A stretch of 5,739 nt of DNA from Chloroflexota bacterium (GTDB lineage: Bacteria > Chloroflexota > Dehalococcoidia > SAR202 > UBA11138): contig JADFQF010000119.1 in NCBI GenBank assembly GCA_022561955.1, positions 1 to 5,739 of the forward strand, read 5' to 3'. The notes below the pieces were generated by a model. It had not been told where the DNA came from. It made no database searches and saw only the letters and a program-made list of their open reading frames with translations. Below are positions 1 to 5,310 of the stretch, piece after piece (the stretch's first letter is position 1; the number at the start of each line of letters is the position of its first letter). The position numbers and the translations under genes are program-made.

Positions 1-1
1 A

Positions 2-1780
2 ATCGACGAGATGCGCCGGCCGGACCCCGGCCCGAACAGCGATGCGACATCTGTTCACCCGTTGGATGCCCTCGAAATCAGCACCGAGGAGATCGTCACC
101 GCGATAAATGCCGCCTTTCCACAGGAGTGGGTCCGGGAAAACGCGGAGACGATCATTCTGGAGGTCGGCGCCTACGTCGCGGGGGAGCAGGACAGCTTTC
201 TGATTACCGTTCAGGCAGGGGAGCAAGTAGGTACGCTCGTCCTGGAATTCAGCGAGATAGTGTTGGGGTCCAAGACCTACGACTTCGTTTTCGACCAGAT
301 GTTGACTCCGGCCATAGCCGGCGCGATCGACGGCGAGCTGCCGCTTGGCCTCAAGGTTTCCGGCGACCAGGTCATAACGTCGGTCCGGCGAGTCTTGCCC
401 GAGGAGTGGGTAAACCCCCAGATCGAGTCCGCGGTCCGAGAGGTTACGCCGTATCTGATCGGCCGCGAGGACCGCTTCGAGATCATCGTGCCGTTGGACG
501 GCAGGATGGCGCTGGCGCTGCAAGAGGTCAAAGTACTTCTCAGGGATGCCGACGCATATGAGAAGCTGTACAAGAGCCTGGTAGAGCCCCTCGTGACCAA
601 GGGCATAGGTGATGCCGTGGCCTTGCCCTATGGAGTATTGTTCACCAGAGAAGAGATCGCCGCTGCAATGCGAGACGTGGCTCCGCCGACCTGGGTCCAG
701 GCGCAGGCGGAACAGATAATTGACGACTCGACGCCCTATCTGACTGGACAGTCCGACACGTTCTTTACCGAGATATCCCTGGTCGACAACAAGCGGAGAG
801 CCCTGGTGGTGGTAGAGGCCACGGCGATTCTGAAGCTGGAAGAGCTGATCGAAGCGCTACCGAAGTGCTCCGTCAGCCGGACTCTCGAAGAGCTGATCGC
901 GGGTGGTCTGAGCGGAACTCTGGACTGCGTACCTGCGCTGACGCCGACTCGTCAAATAGCAGACTTCTTCGGAGGTGAAGTCGCCAGGGCCATCGAGCCG
1001 AACATCATCAATGCCATTCCTGACACCATAAAATTCACTGAAAAGGACCTTCTCGAAACGCTCCGGATCGCCGGAAGCAGCGAAGACGTGAACATGATAC
1101 ACAACGTTCGCGCCAGCGTAGGCCGCGGCTGGAGATACACCGAGACCGACCTTCAAGAGGACATTCAGCAGTATGTTACTGGACCAGGCGACGGTGTGGT
1201 CGGCGTAGGGTCCTTCGAGCGTATTCGCAGCTCGCTGGCGGATGGATGGACCTACTCGGATGCAGACCTACGACAGTCCGAGAGCCTGCAGCTGAGCCCG
1301 GAGGCGCTCGACCAGTTCGACCGCGTGCGCAATATTTTTCGGCAGATTAAGCGATACAGATACCTTCTTCTGCTGCCCATCCTTATCACCCTCGTCGAGA
1401 TCGGCTTTCTTGGAGGCCGCAGCTGGTCGATCAGGTTCGCGTGGGCATCGGGGGCGTTGCTCGTAGTGTCGGTCCTTACGCTGCTCATCGTGGCCCTGCT
1501 GTTTGGAGTGTTAATCGAGCCTCTGCTTCAGCAACTCAGGGAGGGCATGCTGGCCGGCGGGGATTTTCCGGCGACAAAGCAGCTCGTTGCGAACAAGCTG
1601 ACCGAGATCGTCGACATCGTGTCGGAGGACATGGTTTCCGGCATCATGGGCAAGAGCTTCATCTTTGTAGCTATTGGGATATTCGGGCTCGCCACTTCCC
1701 TGGGCTGGGGATATATAATAGCGTTCGCTAACAGCCCAAGCGTGCGGCGGTTGCGAGACCGCCTGCCGTCGAGGCGTTAG
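2..1780 (+). CDS. Tandem-repeat ectodomain protein with three C-terminal transmembrane helices (5'-partial)
   Basis: I do not recognise a characterised family. The frame is open to the left edge. The first ATG at 11 lacks a clear ribosome binding site, and the N-terminus has no signal peptide or membrane segment, so the true start is probably upstream. Numbering from that ATG (589 residues), three similar units begin near residues 21, 114 and 209. They share a PxxW(V)x4E core (W40, W133, W228) and a YxxGxxDxF core (Y55, Y148, Y243). A degenerate region follows (about 340-420) with short GWxYxxxDL motifs at 373-381 and 412-420. Two cysteines (C286, C306) could form a disulfide. Hydrophobic helices lie at about 450-468, 481-503 and 549-573, with an arginine-rich tail. 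A cytoplasmic C-terminus with three helices puts the repeats outside, although the basic IKRYR before helix 1 argues the other way. The gene probably precedes the CMD gene in one transcript. Gene reality is secure; function is unknown. Confidence 0.85.
   Translation: MDEMRRPDPGPNSDATSVHPLDALEISTEEIVTAINAAFPQEWVRENAETIILEVGAYVAGEQDSFLITVQAGEQVGTLVLEFSEIVLGSKTYDFVFDQMLTPAIAGAIDGELPLGLKVSGDQVITSVRRVLPEEWVNPQIESAVREVTPYLIGREDRFEIIVPLDGRMALALQEVKVLLRDADAYEKLYKSLVEPLVTKGIGDAVALPYGVLFTREEIAAAMRDVAPPTWVQAQAEQIIDDSTPYLTGQSDTFFTEISLVDNKRRALVVVEATAILKLEELIEALPKCSVSRTLEELIAGGLSGTLDCVPALTPTRQIADFFGGEVARAIEPNIINAIPDTIKFTEKDLLETLRIAGSSEDVNMIHNVRASVGRGWRYTETDLQEDIQQYVTGPGDGVVGVGSFERIRSSLADGWTYSDADLRQSESLQLSPEALDQFDRVRNIFRQIKRYRYLLLLPILITLVEIGFLGGRSWSIRFAWASGALLVVSVLTLLIVALLFGVLIEPLLQQLREGMLAGGDFPATKQLVANKLTEIVDIVSEDMVSGIMGKSFIFVAIGIFGLATSLGWGYIIAFANSPSVRRLRDRLPSRR
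71..910 (+). repeat. Three tandem protein-level repeats of about 95 residues
   Basis: The repeats are visible only at protein level; the DNA has diverged. Units start near residues 21, 114 and 209 of the membrane protein (numbered from the ATG at 11). Their conserved tryptophans are 93 and 95 residues apart. Each unit reads as hydrophobic-x-(S/T)-x-(E/D) with a helix, then PxxWV, a second helix with a conserved Glu (E46, E139, E234), then Y-x-x-G-x-x-D-x-F and a hydrophobic strand. The even spacing and shared motif order indicate internal duplication of one domain. A partial copy or copies may lie upstream of the window. Confidence 0.75.
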
Positions 1781-1782
1781 CG
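1726..1782 (+). other. Nested inverted repeat spanning the stop codon of the membrane-protein gene
   Basis: CGCTAAC (1726-1732) is the exact reverse complement of GTTAGCG (1776-1782), which contains the TAG stop. Allowing one bulged A at 1733, the helix gains GCC/GGC (1734-1736 with 1773-1775). Inside it, GGCGGT (1746-1751) pairs with ACCGCC (1758-1763); a further U-G pair would leave a GCGA (GNRA-type) tetraloop. AU-rich sequence follows (1783-1794), but there is no U-run, so it is not a standard intrinsic terminator. It could be an mRNA 3' fold or chance pairing in GC-rich coding sequence. Confidence 0.3.
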
Positions 1783-1816
1783 TACTAAATTATTGGGGGA
1801 ACTCCCCACCAGCTCG

Positions 1817-1822
1817 AGGAGG
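1817..1822 (+). promoter_or_regulatory. Ribosome binding site of the CMD-family gene
   Basis: A perfect AGGAGG lies 5 nt before the ATG at 1828 and fixes that start. A small hairpin (GGGG 1795-1798 with CCCC 1804-1807) sits just upstream in the 47-bp intergenic gap. No U-tract follows it, so I do not call it a terminator. Confidence 0.85.
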
Positions 1823-1827
1823 ACTTA

Positions 1828-2373
1828 ATGGCACGACTACCGCAGATAACCACGCGCGAGGACGTTGCTCCCGATCATCGCCACATCGTCGACGAAATAG
1901 CCGAGAGTCGAGGCAGAATCAGCGGGCCTTTCGCCATGCTGCTGCACAGCCCGGAAATCGCGGGAAGGGCGGCCCATCTTGGGGCCTACATCAGGTTCAA
2001 CTCCATCCTCGACCCGGCTCTCCGAGAGCTTGCCATCATAACGGCGGCCCGCGAGTTCGATTGCGATTACGAGTGGGGCGCGCACGAGAAGCTGGCCAGA
2101 AAAGAGGGCGTTCGGGATGTCGCGATTGATGCCGTCGCCACCAGGGGAGACCTGGGCTCATTGACCGACGACGAGGCCCTTGTCGTGAGCTATGGCCGCG
2201 AGCTGCTCAGGGACCATCGAGTATCCGCCGCCACCTTCGACAAGGCTTTAAGCAAGTTCGGGAAGCAGGGCGTGACGGAGCTCACGGCGACGATGGGCTA
2301 TTACGGCATGCTGGCCTGTGCCCTCAACGCCTTCGAGGTAGAGCCGACCTCCGACATGGCGCGCCTGCCCTGA
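1828..2373 (+). CDS. Carboxymuconolactone decarboxylase (CMD/AhpD-like) family protein
   Basis: A 181-residue, all-helical protein of the AhpD-like fold. The CMD core runs from about residue 45 to 130: LDPALRELAIITAA (61-74) leads into the family active-site region CDYEWGAH (79-86). AhpD-type disulfide reductases have a CxxC there. Here the first cysteine (C79) is kept, the second is replaced by E82, and H86 is retained. This is the non-redox CxYEWxxH variant found in many decarboxylase-like members, so a peroxidase/disulfide-reductase role is unlikely. Lyase, isomerase or hydrolase-like chemistry on a small carboxylated or lactone substrate is possible; the substrate cannot be read. The protein is probably cytosolic, with no signal peptide. 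The start at 1828 is set by AGGAGG at 5-nt spacing. The gene lies 47 bp after the membrane-protein gene on the same strand and converges on the LLM gene. Both ends of the protein read MARLP, with different codons. The family call is firm; the reaction is not. Confidence 0.92.
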   Translation: MARLPQITTREDVAPDHRHIVDEIAESRGRISGPFAMLLHSPEIAGRAAHLGAYIRFNSILDPALRELAIITAAREFDCDYEWGAHEKLARKEGVRDVAIDAVATRGDLGSLTDDEALVVSYGRELLRDHRVSAATFDKALSKFGKQGVTELTATMGYYGMLACALNAFEVEPTSDMARLP

Positions 2374-2377
2374 ATTT

Positions 2378-2425
2378 GGTCCGAACAGCCCCCGGCTATC
2401 CCGGGCAACAATTTGATATCGGACC
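2378..2425. terminator. Nested inverted repeat between convergent genes, probable bidirectional terminator
   Basis: GGTCCGA (2378-2384) and TCGGACC (2419-2425) form a perfect 7-bp inverted repeat that starts 4 bp after the CMD stop and ends 2 bp before the LLM stop. Inside it, CCCGG (2391-2395) and CCGGG (2401-2405) form a second stem around a CTATC loop. The placement between two converging stop codons is what a shared terminator would show. No proper T-run follows on either strand (only ATTTG on plus and AAATTC on minus), so efficiency is uncertain. Confidence 0.45.
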
Positions 2426-2427
2426 GG

Positions 2428-3324
2428 CTAGCCCCTGGAGACCCTGGGCATGACCTTGCCCGCGAAGGCCTCCATCGTGCGGTGTATGCGTGGTACGTCG
2501 TCGGTGCTCACCTGAAACACCATCTCCGATACGCCCTTGCCTGCGTAGGCTTCTATCGAAGCGACCAGCTCGTCCGGCGTGCCAACCATCGGGCTTGCCG
2601 CGGACGAATCCGACGAGTCCAGGACCGAAAGCTCGTTGCGCACGGATAGCTGAATGTCCGAGAGTTTTCTTCCTTCGGATTCCAGCCGCTGCCCCAGGTA
2701 GCCCAGGGGCTCATCCAGCCCGTCCGGCGTGACGCCGTTGGGATGCCACCCGTCGCCCAGCCTGGCGACTCGGCGGAGGGCGGCCCGGCTCATCCCGCCG
2801 ACGAGTATTGGCGGGTGTGGGTCCTGTTTCGGCTTCGGGGAGAACTTTATGCCGGAAAAGCTGAAATGCTCCCCATCAAAAGTGGGGTCTTCCTGAGTCC
2901 ACAAGGCCTTCATGACGGAAATGCATTCGTCGGCGTAGCGGCCTCTTCCTTCGAACTGGGCTCCCAGGCTATCGGACTCATGCTTCAGCGCACCGACGCC
3001 CACGCCTACCCTCAGCCTGCCGCCCGACATCACGTCCAGCGTCGCCAGCGTCTTCGCCAGCACAAGGGGGTTGAGGTACGGCAGCACCAGGACCGTCGTG
3101 CCGAGACCTATGTTTTTCGTGATGGCCGCCACATACGTCAGGACCGTGAGGCAGTCGTAATATGGCTTATCGCCGAGGCGGTCCAAAATGTAACCGGCAT
3201 GGAGAACGTGATGGTTCACCCAGACCGAATCGAAACCGAGCTCTTCCGCCTTCGTAGCAACGTCCAGCACGTCCTGTGGGTCGCTCAGGCCGTAGTTGTG
3301 GGGAATAATAAACCCGAACTTCAA
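2428..3324 (-). CDS. LLM-class flavin/F420-dependent oxidoreductase (Rv2161c-like type)
   Basis: A complete 298-residue member of the bacterial luciferase-like superfamily (TIM barrel, cytosolic). Visible hallmarks are the first strand MKFGFIIPHNYG (1-12), the helix and strand AEELGFDSVWVNHH (26-39), a strand NIGLGTTVLVLP (71-82), the signature LDVMSGGRLRVGVGVG (96-111), HPPILVGG (170-177), RVARLGDGWHP (185-195) and the C-terminal GTPDELVASIEAYAGKGV (248-265). Length and motif order fit the probable F420-dependent TIGR03619 subgroup rather than FMN-dependent SsuD-type monooxygenases, but the cofactor is inferred from family resemblance. Such enzymes transfer hydride to or from alcohols, aldehydes, enones or imines; the substrate here is unknown. 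The start codon is TTG, supported by the M-K-F-G-F beginning typical of the family and by AGGAGA 5 nt upstream. The gene follows the secreted-protein gene by 9 bp, and its ribosome binding site overlaps that stop codon, indicating co-transcription and probably coupled translation. Confidence 0.93.
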   Translation of the reverse strand: MKFGFIIPHNYGLSDPQDVLDVATKAEELGFDSVWVNHHVLHAGYILDRLGDKPYYDCLTVLTYVAAITKNIGLGTTVLVLPYLNPLVLAKTLATLDVMSGGRLRVGVGVGALKHESDSLGAQFEGRGRYADECISVMKALWTQEDPTFDGEHFSFSGIKFSPKPKQDPHPPILVGGMSRAALRRVARLGDGWHPNGVTPDGLDEPLGYLGQRLESEGRKLSDIQLSVRNELSVLDSSDSSAASPMVGTPDELVASIEAYAGKGVSEMVFQVSTDDVPRIHRTMEAFAGKVMPRVSRG

Positions 3325-3329
3325 CGTCG

Positions 3330-3335
3330 TCTCCT
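3330..3335 (-). promoter_or_regulatory. Ribosome binding site of the LLM gene, overlapping the upstream stop codon
   Basis: On the minus strand the stop TAG (3336-3334) runs directly into AGGAGA (3335-3330), and TTG follows after 5 nt at 3324. The site decides the non-ATG start. It also means ribosomes ending on the upstream gene stop on the initiation site of the LLM gene. Confidence 0.75.
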
Positions 3336-4197
3336 ATGAGTCCTTTTTTGCCGACTCGAGTCTCGTCAGTTTCCAGGCAAGTATAGCAGCAAGGGACAGC
3401 GCCAGCGCCACCGAGGCCACGGTCCCCGCGGCGGGGATGGGGGTAGGCGTCGGCGAAACGCCCTGGACCGTCGTCTGGGCTGCGGCAATCTGTTCCCCGC
3501 CACCGTCCATGTATCTCACCGTCAAGACGTCACCGCCTTGCACGTAAACAGCGCCGTCGCCATTTGCCAGGGCATCCGGGTTGTTGCTCAGGTCTACCTG
3601 CCCCAGGAAAATCCCGGAGTCGGGGCTTGCGACATCCTCATTTTCGCCGGCCACCTCACGCAGACCCGCAGGTTCGCCTTCCGCGTCCGAAGACGAAGAT
3701 ACGACTATCAGGCCGTCCGTGGGGAGATAGATGTCCGGCGCGTCGAAGTAGAAGACGGCGGAGAGGGTGCTGCTGGCGTTGACCCTGGTGGAGACCGCGA
3801 AGGACCCGGCCTCGGCATCTACCGATACAAACACGGATGCGCCGTTTATCTTGACCTGCGGCACCGGATCCAATCGGAGGGGCGTTTTCTTCGGCTCCAG
3901 GACGTCATAAGAGCAGCCTTCGTCGAGAAAGAATACGTGGGGTTCCGGCTCCCCGGTGGAGAGGTTCCACCACTCAGAGGGGAATACCGTCTGGGAGATG
4001 GGGCCCCATGAGGCCGTGCACGATGCGGGCCGCGAGAGGTCTTCATCGACGACGATGAACGAGGCGGTCTCGCCAAACGAGTATGAGGCGCCTTGAAAGG
4101 CCACGGAGCTCTCGGGGATGTGGTCTGCGGACGCGATGGTTACGATGGTTATGAATGACAAAAGAAGGGACCCGGACGCGATGAGTGACCATTTCAT
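3334..4197 (-). CDS. Secreted beta-rich surface protein with TPTPIP linker and C-terminal membrane anchor
   Basis: I chose the ATG at 4197 (287 residues) because a textbook signal peptide starts there: MKW, a hydrophobic core to about residue 21, and an ASA cleavage site before D25. A TTG at 4236 would add 13 unneeded residues. Neither start has a good ribosome binding site. The exported part looks like an immunoglobulin-like beta domain of the kind found in prokaryotic surface and S-layer proteins. It opens with SYSFGETASFIVVDEDL (38-54) and closes with DSGIFLGQVDL (193-203) and GGDVLTVRYMDGGG (221-234). Cysteines C60 and C95 may pair. The C-terminus carries a TPTPIP linker (250-255), a transmembrane helix (about 256-275) and a basic tail (KLTR...KK). 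It should sit outside the membrane, anchored or sorted by its tail. It lies directly upstream of the LLM gene. No enzyme motif is visible; adhesion, envelope or ligand-binding roles are all open. Confidence 0.85.
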   Translation of the reverse strand: MKWSLIASGSLLLSFITIVTIASADHIPESSVAFQGASYSFGETASFIVVDEDLSRPASCTASWGPISQTVFPSEWWNLSTGEPEPHVFFLDEGCSYDVLEPKKTPLRLDPVPQVKINGASVFVSVDAEAGSFAVSTRVNASSTLSAVFYFDAPDIYLPTDGLIVVSSSSDAEGEPAGLREVAGENEDVASPDSGIFLGQVDLSNNPDALANGDGAVYVQGGDVLTVRYMDGGGEQIAAAQTTVQGVSPTPTPIPAAGTVASVALALSLAAILAWKLTRLESAKKDS

Positions 4198-4267
4198 CTG
4201 CGCAAATACCGTCGTATCAAATTTGCCGGTTGCCAACAGCTAGAAGAGAATATCGAATGGCACCGGA

Positions 4268-4296
4268 AGGGTACTTTGAGACAGCAACGATGTCAA
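4268..4296 (-). promoter_or_regulatory. Candidate sigma-70 promoter for the secreted-protein/LLM pair
   Basis: On the minus strand a perfect TTGACA (4296-4291) is followed, after a 17-nt spacer, by TACCCT (4273-4268). That -10 keeps the three most conserved positions of TATAAT (T1, A2, T6) but not the middle three. A transcript would begin near 4261 and carry a leader of roughly 64 nt before the ATG at 4197. It sits in the only sizeable gap of the minus-strand block, directly downstream of two dyads. Confidence 0.4.
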
Positions 4297-4302
4297 CGAT
4301 CA

Positions 4303-4343
4303 CCCAAATGTGGGTAGAGGTCCCACGGAATCGCCCAAGTGGG
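4303..4343 (-). repeat. Two CCCA/TGGG dyads upstream of the candidate promoter
   Basis: CCCAAGTGGG (4334-4343) and CCCAAATGTGGG (4303-4314) are inverted repeats with identical half-sites but 2-nt and 4-nt centres. Their centres are 30 bp apart, close to three helical turns. They lie between the stop of the aldo/keto reductase gene and the -35 element at 4296. As RNA, the minus strand could form two small hairpins. An intervening GTGGG (4326-4322) can pair instead with either CCCAC. This could be an operator pair, a weak terminator region for the upstream gene, or chance. No U-run is present. Confidence 0.35.
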
Positions 4344-4359
4344 CAATCCCCGCAATTGG

Positions 4360-5286
4360 CTACGGAAGCATGGCCGTCACCTCGTCGTACTCTTCTTCCG
4401 TCAGGCTCCAGCCGCCTGCCTTCGCGTTGCCGACGACCTGCTCCGCCCTTGTGGCGCCCGCTATGACGGAGCTGACATTGGGGTTCGCCAGCAGCCAGGC
4501 GAAGGCCAGCTCCAGGACGGTGTGGTCTCGCTCGGCGCAGAACGCTTCCAGGCGTTCCAACATGTCGAAGTTTTCTTCGGTAAACATTCCTCGGTCGTTA
4601 TCGGCGAGGCGGGTGCCTTCAGGGGCCGTCTGACCGCGTACATACTTTCCGGTGAGGAACCCGTTGGCCAAGGGATAATACGGCAATATGCCCACGCCGT
4701 AGGACTCGCAGAACGGCGTCAGCTCGGACTCGACCTCTCGGTCCATCATGCTGTAGCGCGGCTGGACGCTGGCGAAGCTTGCGAGCCCCGAGGCCCTGGC
4801 GGTCCAGACCGCTTCGCATAGCTGCCAGGCCTTGAAATTGGAGCAGCCTATATAACGGACCTTGCCCTGGCTTATCAGGTCGCTCAGCACCTTGAGGGTC
4901 TCCTCGATGGGCGTGTCCGGGTCCCACCAGTGTATCTGGTAGAGGTCGATATAGTCGGTGCCCAGGCGTCGAAGGCTGTTCTCTACTTCAGCTAGGATGT
5001 GCTGGCGGGAGTTCCCGCCCATGTTGGGGCCTTCCCCTACCCTGCTCGATACCTTCGTGGCGATGATCGCCTTGTGCCTCTTGCCTTTCAGGGCACGGCC
5101 TATGAACTCCTCTGAGCGGCCGCCGCTGTAGCTGTTGGCGGTGTCGATCATGTTAATGCCCATATCCAGGGCATGGTTGATCACGACTTCCGTGGCTTTG
5201 GCGTCTAGCTGCCTGCCGAAATTATTCGTGCCCAGCCCAATGGCGGAGACCTGCAGGCCCGACCGCCCCAACTGACGATAGTCCAT
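4360..5286 (-). CDS. Aldo/keto reductase family oxidoreductase
   Basis: A complete 308-residue, single-domain cytosolic NAD(P)H-dependent carbonyl reductase with the AKR TIM barrel. The N-terminus MDYRQLGRSGLQVSAIGLGT (1-20) is typical. The catalytic tetrad is intact: D48 and Y53 in the IDTANSYSGGRSE stretch, K78 in IIATKVS and H119 in LYQIHWWD. Cofactor-side motifs are GCSN (147-150), Q175 in VQPRYSMMDRE, PLANGFLTGKY (205-215) and SVIAGATRAEQVVGNAKA (273-290). The last matches the AKR segment that contacts the adenosine end of the cofactor. The overall pattern resembles bacterial YajO/Tas-like and potassium-channel-beta-like AKRs, so aldehydes or sugar-like carbonyls are plausible substrates; none can be specified. 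The ATG start is set by GGAGGA at 7-nt spacing. It follows the ComB-like gene by 24 bp, which suggests one transcript. A 162-bp gap and a candidate promoter separate it from the next gene. Confidence 0.95.
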   Translation of the reverse strand: MDYRQLGRSGLQVSAIGLGTNNFGRQLDAKATEVVINHALDMGINMIDTANSYSGGRSEEFIGRALKGKRHKAIIATKVSSRVGEGPNMGGNSRQHILAEVENSLRRLGTDYIDLYQIHWWDPDTPIEETLKVLSDLISQGKVRYIGCSNFKAWQLCEAVWTARASGLASFASVQPRYSMMDREVESELTPFCESYGVGILPYYPLANGFLTGKYVRGQTAPEGTRLADNDRGMFTEENFDMLERLEAFCAERDHTVLELAFAWLLANPNVSSVIAGATRAEQVVGNAKAGGWSLTEEEYDEVTAMLP

Positions 5287-5293
5287 GGATTAC

Positions 5294-5299
5294 TCCTCC
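5294..5299 (-). promoter_or_regulatory. Ribosome binding site of the aldo/keto reductase gene
   Basis: GGAGGA on the minus strand lies 7 nt before the ATG at 5286, inside the 24-bp gap after the ComB-like gene. No separate promoter fits in that gap, which supports read-through from the upstream gene. Confidence 0.8.
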
Positions 5300-5310
5300 G
5301 AACGGTTAAT

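Noticed and set aside
127..561. 144-codon frame overlapping the membrane-protein gene in another frame
   Set aside because: It has an Arg/Gly-rich translation without domain character. The repeat structure in the main frame shows which frame is coding.
839..899. Exact 13-nt direct repeat GAAGAGCTGATCG (839-851 and 887-899)
   Set aside because: Both copies encode in-frame LEELI in a helical segment, 16 codons apart. This is best explained by similar coding and codon choice, not by a mobile or regulatory repeat.
1794..1808. Small GGGG...CCCC hairpin before the CMD gene as a terminator
   Set aside because: The stem is only 4-6 bp, it has no following U-run, and it sits directly before the ribosome binding site, so a terminator is not supported.
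2743..3339. 198-codon plus-strand open frame
   Set aside because: It lies antisense to the LLM oxidoreductase gene, whose family motifs are continuous. Its translation shows no recognisable domain, so it is a GC-rich shadow frame.
3538..4011. 157-codon plus-strand open frame
   Set aside because: It is antisense to the secreted-protein gene. Its composition is rich in Arg and Gly as expected from a shadow frame, and it has no supporting ribosome binding site or domain.
4198..4236. Upstream TTG start adding 13 residues to the secreted protein
   Set aside because: The extension is polar, lies before a complete signal peptide beginning at the ATG, and has no ribosome binding site.
4339..4821. 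160-codon plus-strand open frame
   Set aside because: It is antisense to the aldo/keto reductase gene, whose catalytic tetrad and motifs are intact on the other strand.
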